64,000 nt of DNA from Zhengitettix transpicula. Taxonomy: Eukaryota; Arthropoda; Insecta; Orthoptera; Tetrigidae. The first letter of the stretch is position 1, and each line of letters starts with the position of its first letter. A program made the position numbers and the translations under genes. The DNA is taken from positions 179,701,432 through 179,765,431 of the forward strand of contig CM073591.1 in the NCBI GenBank assembly GCA_037074705.1, in the 5' to 3' direction. Positions 1 to 11,390 of the stretch are shown piece after piece. The notes below the pieces were generated by a model that saw only the letters and a list, made by a program, of their open reading frames with translations, did no database searches and was not told the origin of the DNA.

Positions 1-384
1 TAATATATTGTTCCACACATTTGTTTTTCATTCAAAGAGATATGATAAGTACTTGCTTTAAAAAGAAGGAATCAGGATTATTATAAATGATTGATATCAT
101 AATATTAATAGTTTTCCCATAGTTGAGAGAAGATTATTGTTCCAATTAAGTAAATTAAGTAAAAAATACACTGAAAATATATTCATAACACAAATATGGT
201 AAGATTTTTAACTTAATTCATATTATATGATAATTACACACATTAAGCTCATGTTTGTATAAATTGAAACACCATGAATGTGTTTTAACTGAATGAAATT
301 TAATGTACAAATGACCTGTGTTCATAAAAATTACTTATTAAAATTACAATGTAAAAGAAACTACATTACATGTCAAAAACTAGT
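1..384. other. AT-rich DNA without recognisable feature
   Basis: I see only AT-rich sequence with short homopolymer runs. No reading frame, repeat arm or motif could be supported on either strand. Confidence 0.5.
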
Positions 385-1365
385 ATTTGGTGAAGCCACC
401 ACACATTTTAATATGTTCTGCTATATGAATTGGCATGGAATCAAACAGATATATATATGTGACTGAGGAAGAGCATTTGAGACGGTTTGTATATGAACCC
501 ATAGTTCATATGTAGTAGCTATGGGACAAGAATCACGAACAAGATGCCGACCGACAAAATCCCATACATGTTCAATTGGCTACATATCTGGCGAATAGGT
601 AGGCAATGGAAGAAGGAGTATCTGTTCTGCTGAAAACAAGTCTTGATCATTCCTAGCAACAGGCATTGTCCTGTTGAAATACAGCTCCAGGAATACCTTG
701 ATGAAAGGGAACGAGTTCAGACTCTAACACATCACTGATTTGCAGGTTGCTGTAAAGATTACCCACAATTTGTTGTGAATATGATCATACATGATATGCA
801 GCACTGGGGATTTGTTTAGTCTGGATAGCATACATTGTGCAAGGTAAATACTCTAAATTCATTATTTTATGCAGCCATCACGGAGCCCCAAATTAAAGTG
901 TAATTCGTAAGGAAAAAACACCTGTTGCCATCTGCACGCCATTCTCTATGTCCATGAAACTGTTGTTACTTCAGGTGCCGATGTTTTTGCATCACAGGAA
1001 TTCTATATAAAGAAACTGTGCAGGAAATGTTGACAACTTGTTGAAGCACACAATGATACACCTGTAGCAGGGAACAAAAGTTCTTTGAACTGTCAAGATG
1101 AAGCTCAATGGTCCTTCACCACCATGCAGACCAGATGTCTATCATTATGTGCTCACATCACCTTTCAGTGCCAACTCCTGGAATTCGAAGTTGTCTGGTT
1201 CTCTTGAGCACACTGCTTCCAAACTCACTCTCATCACTGAGCTGCTGTTCACTCCATATGAGATGTGGTTTCATTATAAGAAAATTCTCCTTCATAAAGG
1301 TTGATGATTATGCCCAGTTCAAACTCATTAACTTTCTGAAACATTGCCCTCATTTGACATAGAGG
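385..1365 (-). pseudogene. Tc1-like transposase remnant
   Basis: Read on the minus strand, 385-610 encodes the C-terminal part of a Tc1-like DDE transposase: a YSPDM...PIEHVWDFVGRHL stretch holding the last catalytic region, then a tail ending in CGGFTKY, as Tc1 proteins end. An in-frame stop lies between YSPDM and PIEH. Towards higher coordinates further pieces follow in shifting frames: FSAEQILLLPLP just upstream, a HGHREWRADG-like stretch near 940, and an N-terminal FELGIIINLYEGEFSYNE near 1280-1330, which resembles the helix-turn-helix start of the family. Order and spacing fit one collapsed gene of about 330 residues. I found no terminal inverted repeats. Stops and frameshifts exclude activity. 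The C-terminal part is secure; the N-terminal limit is less so. Confidence 0.72.
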
Positions 1366-3565
1366 AATACAAATCTGCTTGTTACAGATTACCATCGCCT
1401 TATCTTTCTTCTGTAGCCATGTCAAATTTGTTGAACCTCTTTTGTGATAACGATTGTTGCAATTGTCCTCAACAGAATTGTTATAATCTGTTGATTGCTA
1501 CTGAAATTTCTATTTTACTATAAAATACTGACAGAGGAAACACAACTGATATATTCCTTGCTGTTATTATTCATGAGTTATTATGTGTATTATAAACTAT
1601 TGATAATTTCTGTGAAACAGCATTCACACAGTACAATGTTTACTAATATAAATATATATTAGGATTAACTCAGGTTACAAGAATTGAAATCTGTAATGAA
1701 GGAAGTTCTGTGGTGTATTGTTTTATCCAATCCAAGACAGTTATGCTTTATCAATTCATTTCTGTGAAAAATTACTAAAGTAATAGAATACGTAGATGGA
1801 ACAGTACATCTCACTCAGGACATCATTTTGTGGTACATGGAGCTGCTGTAGTAATATATTAATGCTTAGTTGTGTCATCACATGATGAACTGGTCTGATA
1901 TGAAAAATTGATAATTAGCAAGGAAGGATGTTATCATGGCCTATGATTTGAAATGTACCTCCTCTTGTAGAAACTTCTGTTTGTTTTCAGGATGGGGATG
2001 AACCTTCTGTGATGTTGAAAAATGTGAATGTAAGTTTCTGTTTTGGAACTTTAAATGGCCCTTGAATTGAAGCTGTGAAAAATAAAAATAAATTTTGATA
2101 TAAGCATAATATTTTTCTAATATACAAATCTGTGAATTATGGGAAAACAGGTCGTGTTTATTAGAAGATGAATTCAGTAATAAATGTCACAATTTATGAA
2201 TTTTCTGTAATTCATTCAAAACCATCTGACTATGTAGATAACAATATATTAGAAGGGAAAAAATTAAATTCTGTGGAAGTACTAATATGTCCAATATGTG
2301 ATTTAGGTCTTACTCATCAAACAGGAAATGATGAGTCACAATGAAAAACTTCATCTGGAGAAACATTTAGTTTCAACAGGTGTCATGCAAGTGTTGGGGT
2401 ACCACAAGGTTCTGTTTTTGACAAATATTATCCATAACTTTTATATTTGATCAGCCAAAGATAAGATCTTGTACGTGTAAAGTTTTTCTTTTTTATGTAG
2501 CCTATATTACTTATTCTATTGGTAGGCTATATTTAAGTAAGATATTCAACACCTTATGTTGGAAAATATATATAATTTTATAATTAATTTAAAATGTTTC
2601 AAATTAAAATTTCGCCAAGATGCATGTACGAAACTAATGTTTACAACGAAACACACACACAAACAGACAAATAGTATGAAAGCAGAGTCTAATATGTATT
2701 GTTTAAAGACTAAAAACAACTAGGATACTTCTATACAAGTCCAACGAAGAATTGTATCGATAAGACACTTGAACATATTTTCCTTCTTTTGTGAATAGGA
2801 CATGTATTACTAACTTTCAAAAGTGAGTTGGTGAATTTATTAGTAAATTATAGTCTAATACTTTATATCATAGTAAAATATTCGTCCGTTTGGGATAAAT
2901 TTAGTAAACGCAAATTTATTTTCAACCAAAAATCATTAAATAGATATTAAATTAATAACAAACGAACAAGTCCTCCAGTTTCTATTAAAGTAATTTATTT
3001 AATCTTTGTCAATATACATATGACCTCTGAAAGAGCCATAGTCATCTTCTGAAATTCAAATAAAACATAGGATTACATGAGTTGAGAACAACAGCATAAA
3101 TAAAATAAAACATACATAATCAGTGATAATCATAATAATGTGAAAATACATCATGGGTTTTATTCGTTTAATCTGCACTGCAATAGTCCTGTTTTTGGAA
3201 CTGTTCATGGGTCTTAAGTGATACGTGTTCCACGCATTCATGAGTAACTTAATTTACAATAATAATCATGTATAAAAAGACAGCTAACGTATTAAGTGCT
3301 CTACAATAATAATATTCTTTATTTCGTAAAAACGCTCCTTTCGGGAAAAAGACCTGTTGGGAAAAACGATAATCGAGATAATGTCGTGTTGTGTTGTGCA
3401 AACGGCAATCGGGACAATGTTGTCGGGGAACCGTGCTTCAGGCAAATGTGTAGATTTTGTACTAGACCCCTAGTAATGCTCTGTACAATGATTTAAAACT
3501 TACGTAAATGGAGTGGGTAGATTATAATTAATAAGGTATGTACTACCAACAATTAAATTGAGCTT
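1366..3565. other. AT-rich DNA, mostly without feature
   Basis: Apart from a possible reverse-transcriptase scrap near 2370-2460, I see no gene, repeat arm or RNA signature here. Short open frames at 3056-3496 have no recognisable motif and look like chance. Confidence 0.4.
2370..2460 (+). pseudogene. LINE reverse transcriptase scrap
   Basis: About 30 codons read with a VGVPQGSVF motif, the conserved loop before the catalytic FADD/YADD block of non-LTR reverse transcriptases. The frame then breaks and no catalytic motif follows. A short dead fragment is the simplest reading, and a chance match is possible. Confidence 0.3.
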
Positions 3566-3621
3566 TTCTTGCTTTTAATAATGAGAAAGATAGCCAAATA
3601 CAGACAAAAGAAGTGATAATA

Positions 3622-3650
3622 CGAGGGTGAATTAAATATAAACGAGACTT
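3622..3650 (+). repeat. mariner left terminal inverted repeat
   Basis: Starts CGAGGGTGAATTAAATATAA and matches the reverse complement of 4856-4884 with a few mismatches. The TA at 3620-3621 is the target duplication. Confidence 0.9.
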
Positions 3651-3760
3651 TTGGACCTGCGCGCGCAATAGTGATGGAAGAACGTTCCGATGTTATTGGC
3701 TGTTAGGTTGGTTTGTCAGGAGTGGGGGAAGCACGTGACTCATCATCATAGACTCGCTCA

Positions 3761-4807
3761 GTGTCCATCGTTACGATGTCCGAGCAGGAGGTACCTCCCT
3801 CTATTGCGCAACGTATTGTTATCAAGTTTTTAGCTGCAGAAGGTGTAAAACCGGCCGAAATCTTGAGAAGATTGACTGCACAGTTCGGGGAAGAGACGCT
3901 GTCGCGAGCTAGAGTGTTTGCTTGGCATAAACAGTTCGTGGAGGGCCGTGAACGTGTTGAAAATGAGAGCCATGACCGCAGACCCCGCACTAGCATTACA
4001 GCGGGCAACATCGACAGTCTTCGTCAACTTGTTGAAGGTGATAGGCGTCTAACAACTTCGGATATTGCAATTGAGGTTGGAATAAGTTATGGGAGTACTT
4101 ACTCTATACTCTCAGAGGAGCTAGGGTATCGCAAGGTGTGTGCCAGGTGGGTTCCTCGCCTTCTCACAGTTGACCAGAAACTGAATCGTTTTCAAGTGTG
4201 TGAGCGTCTTCTTGCACGATTTCTTTCTCACATTATCACCTGTGATAAAACGTGGGTGCATCACTACACCCCTGAGTCGAAACAAGCGAGTATGGAGTGG
4301 AGGAAGAAAGGAGAAACCGGACCAGTGAAAGCCAAGTCACGATTATCGGCTGGCAAGGTTTTGGCTACCGTTTCTTTTGACCAGCGTGGCCTACTGCACC
4401 TTGATTTTTTGCATGAGCGCAGAACAATTAATGCGGCATACTACTGCCAAATTTTGACTGAGGTCAGACTTGCATATCGCCGCAAAAGACGAGACCTTCC
4501 GATGAGAAAAGTGATTCTCCTCCATGACAATGCTCACCCCCATACAGCAGCCCTGACCGTACAAAAATTGGAGCAACTGGGTTGGGAGACATACAGTCCA
4601 GACCTGTCTCCCTGCGACTTCCATGTCTTTGGTCCTCTCAAGGAAGCTTTGGGAGGGCAAAAATTCCACAGCGATAATGAGGTTGAAGCATATGTGCGCA
4701 ATTGGCTACAAACACGACCTGACTCTTTTTACGTGGAAGGAATTAAAAAATTACCTATACGCTGGGAAAAAGGTGTTTATAAATCAGGAGATTATGTAGA
4801 AAAATAA
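3761..4807 (+). CDS. mariner transposase, open but internally deleted
   Basis: A 348-codon frame encodes a cut-and-paste transposase of the mariner (DD34D) family. Residues 10-110 form the paired helix-turn-helix DNA-binding part (an FAWHKQFVEGRERVEN stretch, then an RRPRTS linker), followed by an SYGSTYSILSEELGYRKVCARWVPR motif. Catalytic aspartates appear at about residue 162 (TCDKTWVHHY), 256 (HDNAHPH) and 286 (SPCDFHVF). Only 29 residues separate the last two, against 34 in the family, so about five residues before YSPDL are missing. A second in-frame gap removes several residues between CERLLARF and LSHIITCD. The usual Glu after the first Asp is Lys. The likely start is the ATG at 3776 (MSEQEV), five codons into the open frame. 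Probably non-functional despite the open frame. Confidence 0.9.
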   Translation: MSIVTMSEQEVPPSIAQRIVIKFLAAEGVKPAEILRRLTAQFGEETLSRARVFAWHKQFVEGRERVENESHDRRPRTSITAGNIDSLRQLVEGDRRLTTSDIAIEVGISYGSTYSILSEELGYRKVCARWVPRLLTVDQKLNRFQVCERLLARFLSHIITCDKTWVHHYTPESKQASMEWRKKGETGPVKAKSRLSAGKVLATVSFDQRGLLHLDFLHERRTINAAYYCQILTEVRLAYRRKRRDLPMRKVILLHDNAHPHTAALTVQKLEQLGWETYSPDLSPCDFHVFGPLKEALGGQKFHSDNEVEAYVRNWLQTRPDSFYVEGIKKLPIRWEKGVYKSGDYVEK

Positions 4808-4855
4808 ACTATGATTGTTTGTGCGTTTAAAATCAAAATAAATATTTAAAAAAAT

Positions 4856-4884
4856 AAGTCCTGTTTACATTTGATTCACCCTCG
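4856..4884 (-). repeat. mariner right terminal inverted repeat
   Basis: The end reads ATTCACCCTCG and is followed by the TA duplication. It pairs with the left repeat at 3622-3650. Confidence 0.9.
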
Positions 4885-5055
4885 TATAAATACTACTCAT
4901 CGTTTCTGAGATCCTTATCCATTTCTTCAGGTACTAAGAAGATCCTAGAGCGACACAAGTGCACTAGTCAGTTGAGAAACAATGATCCCAGAAACGTTGT
5001 GTGGTATTTATATTATCACTTATTTTGTCTATATTATTATGCATAATAATATTAA

Positions 5056-5639
5056 AGCCCGTATGGACGTACGGGGATGTGCAAAGGCATCTCACACCAA
5101 GATACTACAGAGATTTAAATCGAAGACTCTGCGAATGCTGGTGGATGCACCGTGCTCTGTCAGTAACTATACTATTCATAGTGAATACCAAACGTTACCA
5201 CCGAAATATTAAAACAGGCAAGACAATACAGCTTTAAATTAGAAGATCACGAAAACGACCTCTTTAACATCTGGCAAACCAAGCGCCAATAACAATAAGA
5301 CTCAAGCGGAATTGGCCACAGGACCTCGTCAATCAAAATTGAAGATTAACGGGAAAATAGCAATGGCTGTATCTCATCAAGACATTAATAAATACATGTA
5401 ATTTATTTATTACTTAATTGCAAAGTAGATTGTAAATAAGTAATAAATAAACTATAACTGGAAGAGTAAGAAATATTCTTAATGCCATTGACGTGATTGG
5501 AAAAGTTGACATTAAATAATTTGTGAAAAGATATTGCAAAAGTGTGTGTGTGGATCACTCGACTGATTTTCTAGATAATGTAACTTTAAAGCGTTAATTT
5601 CATTGTAATTGTCAGCTTCATTCCTTGAATAGTCATTCA
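5056..5639. other. AT-rich DNA without recognisable feature
   Basis: Small overlapping open frames at 4982-5237 lie partly in the repeat arm and show no family motif. Nothing else is supported. Confidence 0.4.
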
Positions 5640-5945
5640 GTTTTCAGATGTAGCTATATCTTTACAATATATCGTCAATTCTTCTTTGGGGTAACTAAAT
5701 AATGTACTACTGAAAAAGACAAACACGTCGTCTAAGGTTTTTATCTCTTCAAATCTATTTTTTAAGGAAGCTAATATGAGATCTAGACTTTTTTAGACTA
5801 CTTTAAATTGATGATAGGGCCTAATATAACTTCATCGCGTTGATCAAAAAGAAGTTGTGTCCGTTTTCTTCTTGGTGGAAAGTCTGGTTCAGCATTTATT
5901 TTTTGAGCCACTTCAGTAAAATCATTTCACAGTGTTCATCCGTGC
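5640..5945 (-). pseudogene. hAT / ZMYM1-like transposase remnant
   Basis: On the minus strand the segment reads as the central region of ZMYM1-like hAT transposase relatives: an RRKRTQ basic stretch with FDQRDEVILGP, then LASLKNRFEEIKTLDDVF, FSSTLFSYPKEEL and YCKDIAT. This order (basic linker, helix ending in RFEQ/RFEE, then an F/FL.S..L segment and an acidic-cysteine helix) matches the second remnant at 49385-49765. Frames change near 5830 and stops are present, so it is dead. No TIRs or 8-bp duplications were found. Confidence 0.6.
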
Positions 5946-7132
5946 AATATTTGTGAACTTATCGATCAAATTATGTAGCAAATTTATGCAAACTTGAGTA
6001 TTCACTGTGGAACTTTGCATAATTTTACTTCAATAATTAATTTCGATAAAAATTTCTAAAAACACTACAACATTACAAATAAAGTGCTAGTTTTGAACCT
6101 TTAAAGCGAGCAAACCTGAAGACGTTTTGGATTCATTTTTAATTGAGATCAGTAGATGGTGATTGTTATGGCATAATAATAAAGAAAACGTAAGTGTATA
6201 TGATGAAAATGAGTTTGATGACGAGATTGTTGCGTTTGCCGCCCCCGTCCCCCCAGCAATCACGTGTAGTAGGTGTAAGAGGAGTCTGCACCTCGGCTCT
6301 GCGCGAAGTATTCGGCTGAGTTAGGAAGAAACTGCGTAGTGCTCATTCAAAAAACATAAGTTATTATCCACAATATAAAAGAAACAAAGTACAACAAAAT
6401 TTCACGGAAACGAATAGTGGGATAAAATTTCAACTATTTCGAAGAAAATTCTTATACGATGTCTAAGTCTCAACCTCTCGTAGCGTTACTTGTTCAAATG
6501 TAAGTTAGCACACATTTATCTTCATTGTGTAATGTACACGGATTAAATCACACAGAAGGCTGTATCAGACAAGAATATAAAATATAGTTTAAAAAATCTG
6601 AAAGTATAATTTTAACCGATGGTTAATAGGTGTTAAATATAATAAATACAAGTTCAATCTGTCTTCATTATATTTATCCTCGAGGAATATCAAGCATACT
6701 TGGAAGGACATTCTTAATTTCTTAACCGGCTCTGTGAATCGTGTTTCTTTTTGGCAAAAGTTAACTCTCTGAAGTCTATACATAAAAAACTCTATTTATC
6801 TGTTGGAAGATACACTTCCATAGTTTTACCTGGAATATTTATTATGCTGAAGTAGAAATTAACACACGTATTATTAAAATATAGAAAAAATATATTTTAA
6901 TATGAAAGTATAGACAGACAGCATTCCATAACAAACTATATATTTGTGGAAATTATAATTACGGTTAACTAGAATATAAAAATAACATAATTGACGACTG
7001 TAAGACAATAACACAAAAAATGAACGGCCCGTATAACAGAAATACGTTTTGAATAATATTATTTAAGAGTGAGTAACGTTTCGATCAACGGTTGTGATCT
7101 CTGTCACTACTATCGCCAGACTGGAGTGATAT
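5946..7132. other. Unassigned DNA with a GC-rich island
   Basis: Mostly AT-rich. A GC-rich island at 6235-6345 contains a C-run and stands out from its surroundings, but no gene or element end could be recognised. At 7065-7110 an AACGTTTCGATCAACGG string resembles the GAAACGTT ends of other repeats in this window, read on the minus strand. Confidence 0.35.
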
Positions 7133-7397
7133 TGTCATATATGTACGTGACCATCTTTCTTGAGTTGGCCTGAGTAGGTGCTGTGTCAGGATCTCATGTT
7201 GCTCGAGACCTGGACAGACCGTGGGATGCTGGCCTCAGCGCTTCTTTTGCATGGCGTGACTTGAAGGGGAAGAGGCGGCCATTTTGGCTCTCTCGAACCT
7301 TCCATTATTTTAGCATATAGCTGATGGCGAAGTTGGGAGAATCCCTCCGTCCGTTCAACCCTTCGTCCACCTAGAACTATTCTATGTTCTAGTCCTT
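7133..7397 (+). repeat. B 5' LTR, first part
   Basis: Aligns with 23316-23650 of the 3' LTR. It lacks about 62 bp present there between CCACC and CTAGAAC (just after the CGTCCACC string), so the two parts of this LTR plus that gap equal the 548 bp of the intact 3' LTR. Element A interrupts it at CCTT (7394-7397). Confidence 0.92.
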
Positions 7398-7840
7398 TGT
7401 AATGTGGCATTAAGAAAGTAGTATTAAGTAAGTGAGGAATTTGGAGCAACCAGTCGCAACTACAAGCGAGGTGCCTCAATTCAGAGCGCTGACGCTTGTT
7501 TTTGCTTAGCACCTGGCTGATTCATGTTCTCAAACTTTGTAACTTCAATTTATTATTGTACAATCAATAATAAATCCTTATTTCTACTATATTGGAGTTC
7601 AAGTCTGTCTCCCTGCAGCCAGTACTTCCTCGCCGTCCTGAAAGTTGGACTTAGCTCTAAAACGAAACCACATCCCGGAGAACTTTCTTTCCAATCTTCT
7701 TTCCTATAGTCAATCCTTGACAAACTATCCTTCTTGGAGGTGAACACCGCTCAACTGGATCTTCAAGTTCACCGCAGTTCCGGCGAACTTCAACTCCTAC
7801 TTTCATTGTAATAAGAACAGCTACTGAGCTTATTATTACA
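7398..7840 (+). repeat. A 5' LTR (443 bp)
   Basis: Starts TGTAATGTGGC and ends TTATTATTACA, giving TG...CA termini. It contains AATAAATCC (about 7568-7576), a candidate polyadenylation signal. Compared with the 3' LTR it lacks about 115 bp, and the gap lies between two TGCT strings, which suggests deletion at microhomology. Confidence 0.92.
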
Positions 7841-7858
7841 TGGTGGCAGCGTTTGGGA
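7841..7858 (+). other. A primer-binding site
   Basis: TGGTGGCAGCGTTTGGGA follows the LTR directly. TGG pairs with the CCA end of a tRNA. The same first ten bases follow the B LTR at 14351. I could not assign the tRNA species. Confidence 0.8.
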
Positions 7859-8299
7859 TATTCAGGACAGCCATTCGCTACTATCTGAGGCGTACTGGCT
7901 TGTGGAGAGACAGCGCTCCTAGGACACTCTCAGGGCAGAGAGACTCAGAAGTCATACGAAAGTTTACTACTCTGAGCCTTACAGAGGAACCACGCTCTGC
8001 AGTACACAGTAGGCCGCTGTTACTTGGGAATCCTGTGAGCTGCATTCCGTAGATCAAGGCTTGGCACCAGTGACGTTGGCGATTTCCTCGATAGGTAACC
8101 AGCGACACCGCTTTGCAGCCGTCGCCGCGAGAAGGGAGTGACGCGTCGCCCGGAACTACAACCCTTGGTCTACCGTAACTTCGTTTGCTGACCGACCGCC
8201 GCCTAAGAGGGTCAGCGCGGACTTGAAGAGCTGAAGGTGATCGGATCCAGCACATTCATTCTTCCTTACCCTTCGGAACTTTGGTAAGTCCATACCATC

Positions 8300-9085
8300 A
8301 TGGCAGATAATAATAATGACAGCATTGGTAATTCAGATGATGAAACAGAATCAGAGTATATTTCCGTTATTCAAGCAGTGTAGTTAATATCACGAACTTT
8401 TGACGGAAATCCCAGGGACTTACGCGAGTTTACAAAAAGTGTAGAAGCCGCAATAGAAATAGACAACCCAAACAAACAAGCATTGTTGTTAAAATTTGTA
8501 GAATCCAAAATCACGGGAGATGCTAAGGATAGATTATTGGCGCGATCAAATAGAAATTCATGGTGCAGAGTGAAATCTATTCTAGAAGAAAATTATTTAG
8601 TCAAAAGGACATTAGAATATCATGCGGGTATTTTATTTACAGCCAAACAAGGGCCAATGGAATCCATTGCCCAATGGGCATCAAGAATTGATAGAATAGT
8701 TATTGATATTGGGCGCGAAACAAGAAAAAGCCTTGAAAAACTTGAACAGACAGATAATTCTAATTATGTCGAAGGTGGAATTAAATTAATAGAAGAATTT
8801 CTAAAAGGAACATTCATTCCAGGCCTTCATGTTGAAAGGATAAAATATGTGATAAAATCAAAAGGTGTACCCGAAAGTTTGGCCCAGTTAGTAGAATTAG
8901 CTGAAGAAAGTGAGATTAAGTCCCACAGATATAAGGGTCAAATATCTTCACCACATCAGGTGAAAAGCGAGTTTAAAAGTAATAAGGGACAACAAATTAA
9001 AAGAGAAATAAATGTGTCATCACGTAGTTAAACGAAATGATGTTATTGTTGTCAGTGCATAGGGCACGCGGAAGAAGATGAAAGC
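8300..9085 (+). pseudogene. A gag
   Basis: An ATG at 8300 opens a frame that stops at a TAG (codon 28, 8381-8383), then continues in the same frame to 9030. The body carries capsid-like helical sequence (LLLKFVESKITGDAK, RVKSILEENYL, a GGIKLIEEFLKGTF stretch and SLAQLVELAEESE), closely parallel to the B gag. Downstream of 9030, in another frame, lies a cysteine-rich remnant ending in IGHAE, a damaged CCHC zinc knuckle that would have bound RNA. The stop and the later frameshift inactivate it. Confidence 0.8.
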
Positions 9086-9377
9086 GAAGTGCGATAAATG
9101 TAGTATGTATGGAAATCAAATACGCTATTGTTAGAATACGGGAATCAGGTGTTAAGGTACCTTGAGCAGTCGAAGGTTGCCTTAATGCTGGACTGCACAG
9201 TAAAATAGAGTAAAGACGCCTCCCAAAATAAAAGTATCAATGGAATATATTAATTATGAGGGGTTGCAGGACACAACCACCTTGGTTAACAATGGATTGA
9301 AGGGGACAACCGCATTAATTAATGAGAATAATGAGGGGTGTCAGGGGAACAACAATGAGTTGTAGAGGACAACCACA

Positions 9378-9656
9378 TTGGTTAATGAGTATATAAATTT
9401 AATTTGTTTATCAGAAGCAAAGTTATGCTCCACTCGAGATGACGTCCTCGAGAGAAAAATGGAAATAGGTCCCTGCGAAGTTTTCACGAACTGTGCACAG
9501 TTGAAATTTGGCTCCTTGGTAGATATAGGCGTTCGGATATTATTGATACGGGAGGAGGCGTTACGTGCAGATTTAATAAAGAAACTCTTACCAAAGGAGT
9601 TACTTAAAATAAAGGGAACAGTTTGGGTTTCTCTGAATAACTGCATCGCGAGTGTT
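9378..9656 (+). pseudogene. A aspartic protease region
   Basis: The frame contains LVDIGVRILLIREEAL, which aligns with the retroviral-type protease active site, an Asp-Thr/Ser-Gly triplet after two hydrophobic residues. Here the middle residue is Ile (DIG), so catalysis would be lost. Position between gag and RT fits. The domain is short and no flap motif is clear. Confidence 0.6.
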
Positions 9657-9668
9657 TAGTACCATTTA

Positions 9669-11390
9669 ATGGATAGGTTACCACGGAACATTGTTGTAAT
9701 TCTTGGACAACATTGGCTTTCTTATAACCACTTTGTAGTTACTAGTAAATATTTAATTTCTCCATATTGTGAGACCATATGGAGATTCCCCACTAAAGAA
9801 AAAGGAACGAGGTATATTGAGCAACAGATGCTAAGACGGTGTAAAGATAATGAATTTCCATGTTTACTTGTAAATTTGACTCATAAACATATGACTATAA
9901 GTACTGTACCAGAAGTCACAAAACCTCCAACTATTTTATTAACTCAGGCAGACAAATTAAAAGAAATAAACAACTATAAGAGGGTAAAATTAATGTTTGA
10001 AAATTTAAGATTAGGACACATTAATGAAGGTTTGAATATAATACAGGAAATCTGTACAGAATTTGTTGATATATTCAGATTGCCAGGAGACGTTTTGACT
10101 TGTACAACAGCAGCGGAACACAGTATTCCAACACCCACAATCCCAAAAGGGAGATCAATCACGATAAAAAATTATAGAATAGCCGAAGCCCATAAGGAAG
10201 AGGTTAGGGTACAAGTAGAGCAAATGCTATCCGAAGGAAGAATTAAGCACAATAATAGTGAATGGAATTTTCCACTATTGATAGTACCTAAAAAGATTGA
10301 TGCCTCTGGCAAAAGAATTTGTAAAGACTTTCGCAAGCTTAACGAAGTAACGACCGGAGACAGTTTTCCCTTACCTAATATTCAAGAGATCTTAGATAAA
10401 ATCGGTAGAGCTAGGTAATTTACAGCTTTAGATTGCGCTAGCGAAAATTTGCAAATTCCTATTACAGAAGAGGACCAATGCAAAACAGCATTTAGGTCAT
10501 TGTCATTATACCAGAATGTGTTTTGGGTTGAAAGCAGCCCCAGCTACTTTTCAGAGGATGATGAATGCTGTACTACGAGATTGTATAGGAGATAGATGCT
10601 TTGTTTACATGGACGACATTTTAGTCTTAGGAGAGACATTGAAGGAATTACTCGAAGTTTTCGGACATCTGAGAAAACACAATACCAAAATTGAACCGGA
10701 TAAATGTGAATTTTAAAAACCACAACTAAGTTTCTTGGGACATTTAGTGGCCGAGGAAGGAGTAAAACCTGATCCGACTAAGGTAGTAGCAGTCAAAAAT
10801 TTCCCCATTCCTAAAAATTCAAAAGATATTAGAATATTCATAGGTCTAGCAGGATATTATAGGAAATTCATAGACGAATTCAGCGCTATAGCTAGACCCC
10901 TAACTAATTTGTTAAAAAGTGAAAACGTATTAAAATGGACACCCGTAGAGCAAAATAGTTTAGAAATTTTAAAACAGAAATTAACAGAAGCACCTGTTTT
11001 ACAGTATCCAGACTTTAATCAGCTTTTTATAATAACAACTTATGCTAGTGGATATGCAATCGGTGCCATTTTGTCACAGGGTAGATTAGGAAAAGATAAA
11101 CCTGTTTCATTCGCTAGTAGAACTTTAAATAAAGCGGAATGTAATTACAGCACAATGGAAAAAGAGTGTTTAGCCATTGTACGGACACGTAAACACTACC
11201 GCCCTTATATATTAGTTACCGATCATAAAGGTCTGGCATAGATTTTCTATGTTAAAGACCCCAGTTCGAGATTGTTGCGTTGGAGACTTCTGTTATCAGA
11301 GTATGATTTTGAAATATGTTATAGACCTGGAACCAAAGATTGTCTAAGTCGTTATCCAGTTGAATGCCTATCAGTGGATACAGAAACAAT
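9669..11390 (+). pseudogene. A reverse transcriptase and RNase H
   Basis: This is the RNA-directed DNA polymerase that copies the element in cytoplasmic particles. The fingers (LLIVPKK, RICKDFRKLNEVTTGDSFPLP) read in one frame to a stop at 10416-10418. The block from FTALDCAS onward follows in the same frame, then the frame shifts near 10495 to MCFGLKAAPATFQRMM and the catalytic YMDD at 10606-10617. In-frame stops occur at 10714 and 11239. The connection (FLGHLVAEEGVKPDP, GLAGYYRKFI) and RNase H (ASGYAIGAILSQG, SRTLNKAECNYSTMEKECLAIV, VTDHKGL) follow to about 11340. The second RNase H acidic position (TTYAS) is Tyr-Ala where Asp is usual. Domain order is that of Ty3/gypsy. Multiple stops make it inactive. 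Confidence 0.92.

Larger units (their letters stand above)
3622..4884 (+). mobile_element. mariner-family DNA transposon, 1263 bp
   Basis: The element is bounded by imperfect inverted repeats starting CGAGGGTGAAT and by TA target duplications at 3620-3621 and 4885-4886. Length and organisation (one transposase gene between short TIRs) are typical of mariner. It sits inside a family b inverted repeat and so is younger than that copy. The uninterrupted transposase frame suggests fairly recent arrival, but two internal deletions in the protein argue against activity. Confidence 0.93.
3570..5055. repeat. Inverted-repeat element (family b) split by a mariner
   Basis: The left arm runs through 3575-3621 and resumes at 4885-4950. 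The right arm, about 4980-5050, is its reverse complement and carries the string CCCAGAAACGTTGTGTGG followed by an AT-rich segment ending at a GGCTATCTTT-like end. The same arm recurs at 30655, 31034, 32710, 37180 and 46015-46160, so this is a dispersed family. The mariner insertion at a TA inside the left arm is exactly explained by comparison with the uninterrupted arm at 32734. The arms hold a CTGAAGA-hairpin-GAAAC core (4902-4930, minus). The family could be the terminal repeat of a Penelope-like element; that is inference. Confidence 0.65.

Noticed and set aside
1098..1362. Two overlapping plus-strand frames of 68 and 84 codons
   Set aside because: They lie antisense to the Tc1-like remnant and show no motif of their own.
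3703..4027. Minus-strand frames of 102 and 65 codons
   Set aside because: Antisense to the mariner transposase N-terminus; no independent evidence.
7881..8255. 124-codon minus-strand frame
   Set aside because: Lies in the untranslated leader of element A and has no motif; a GC-rich leader gives long chance frames.
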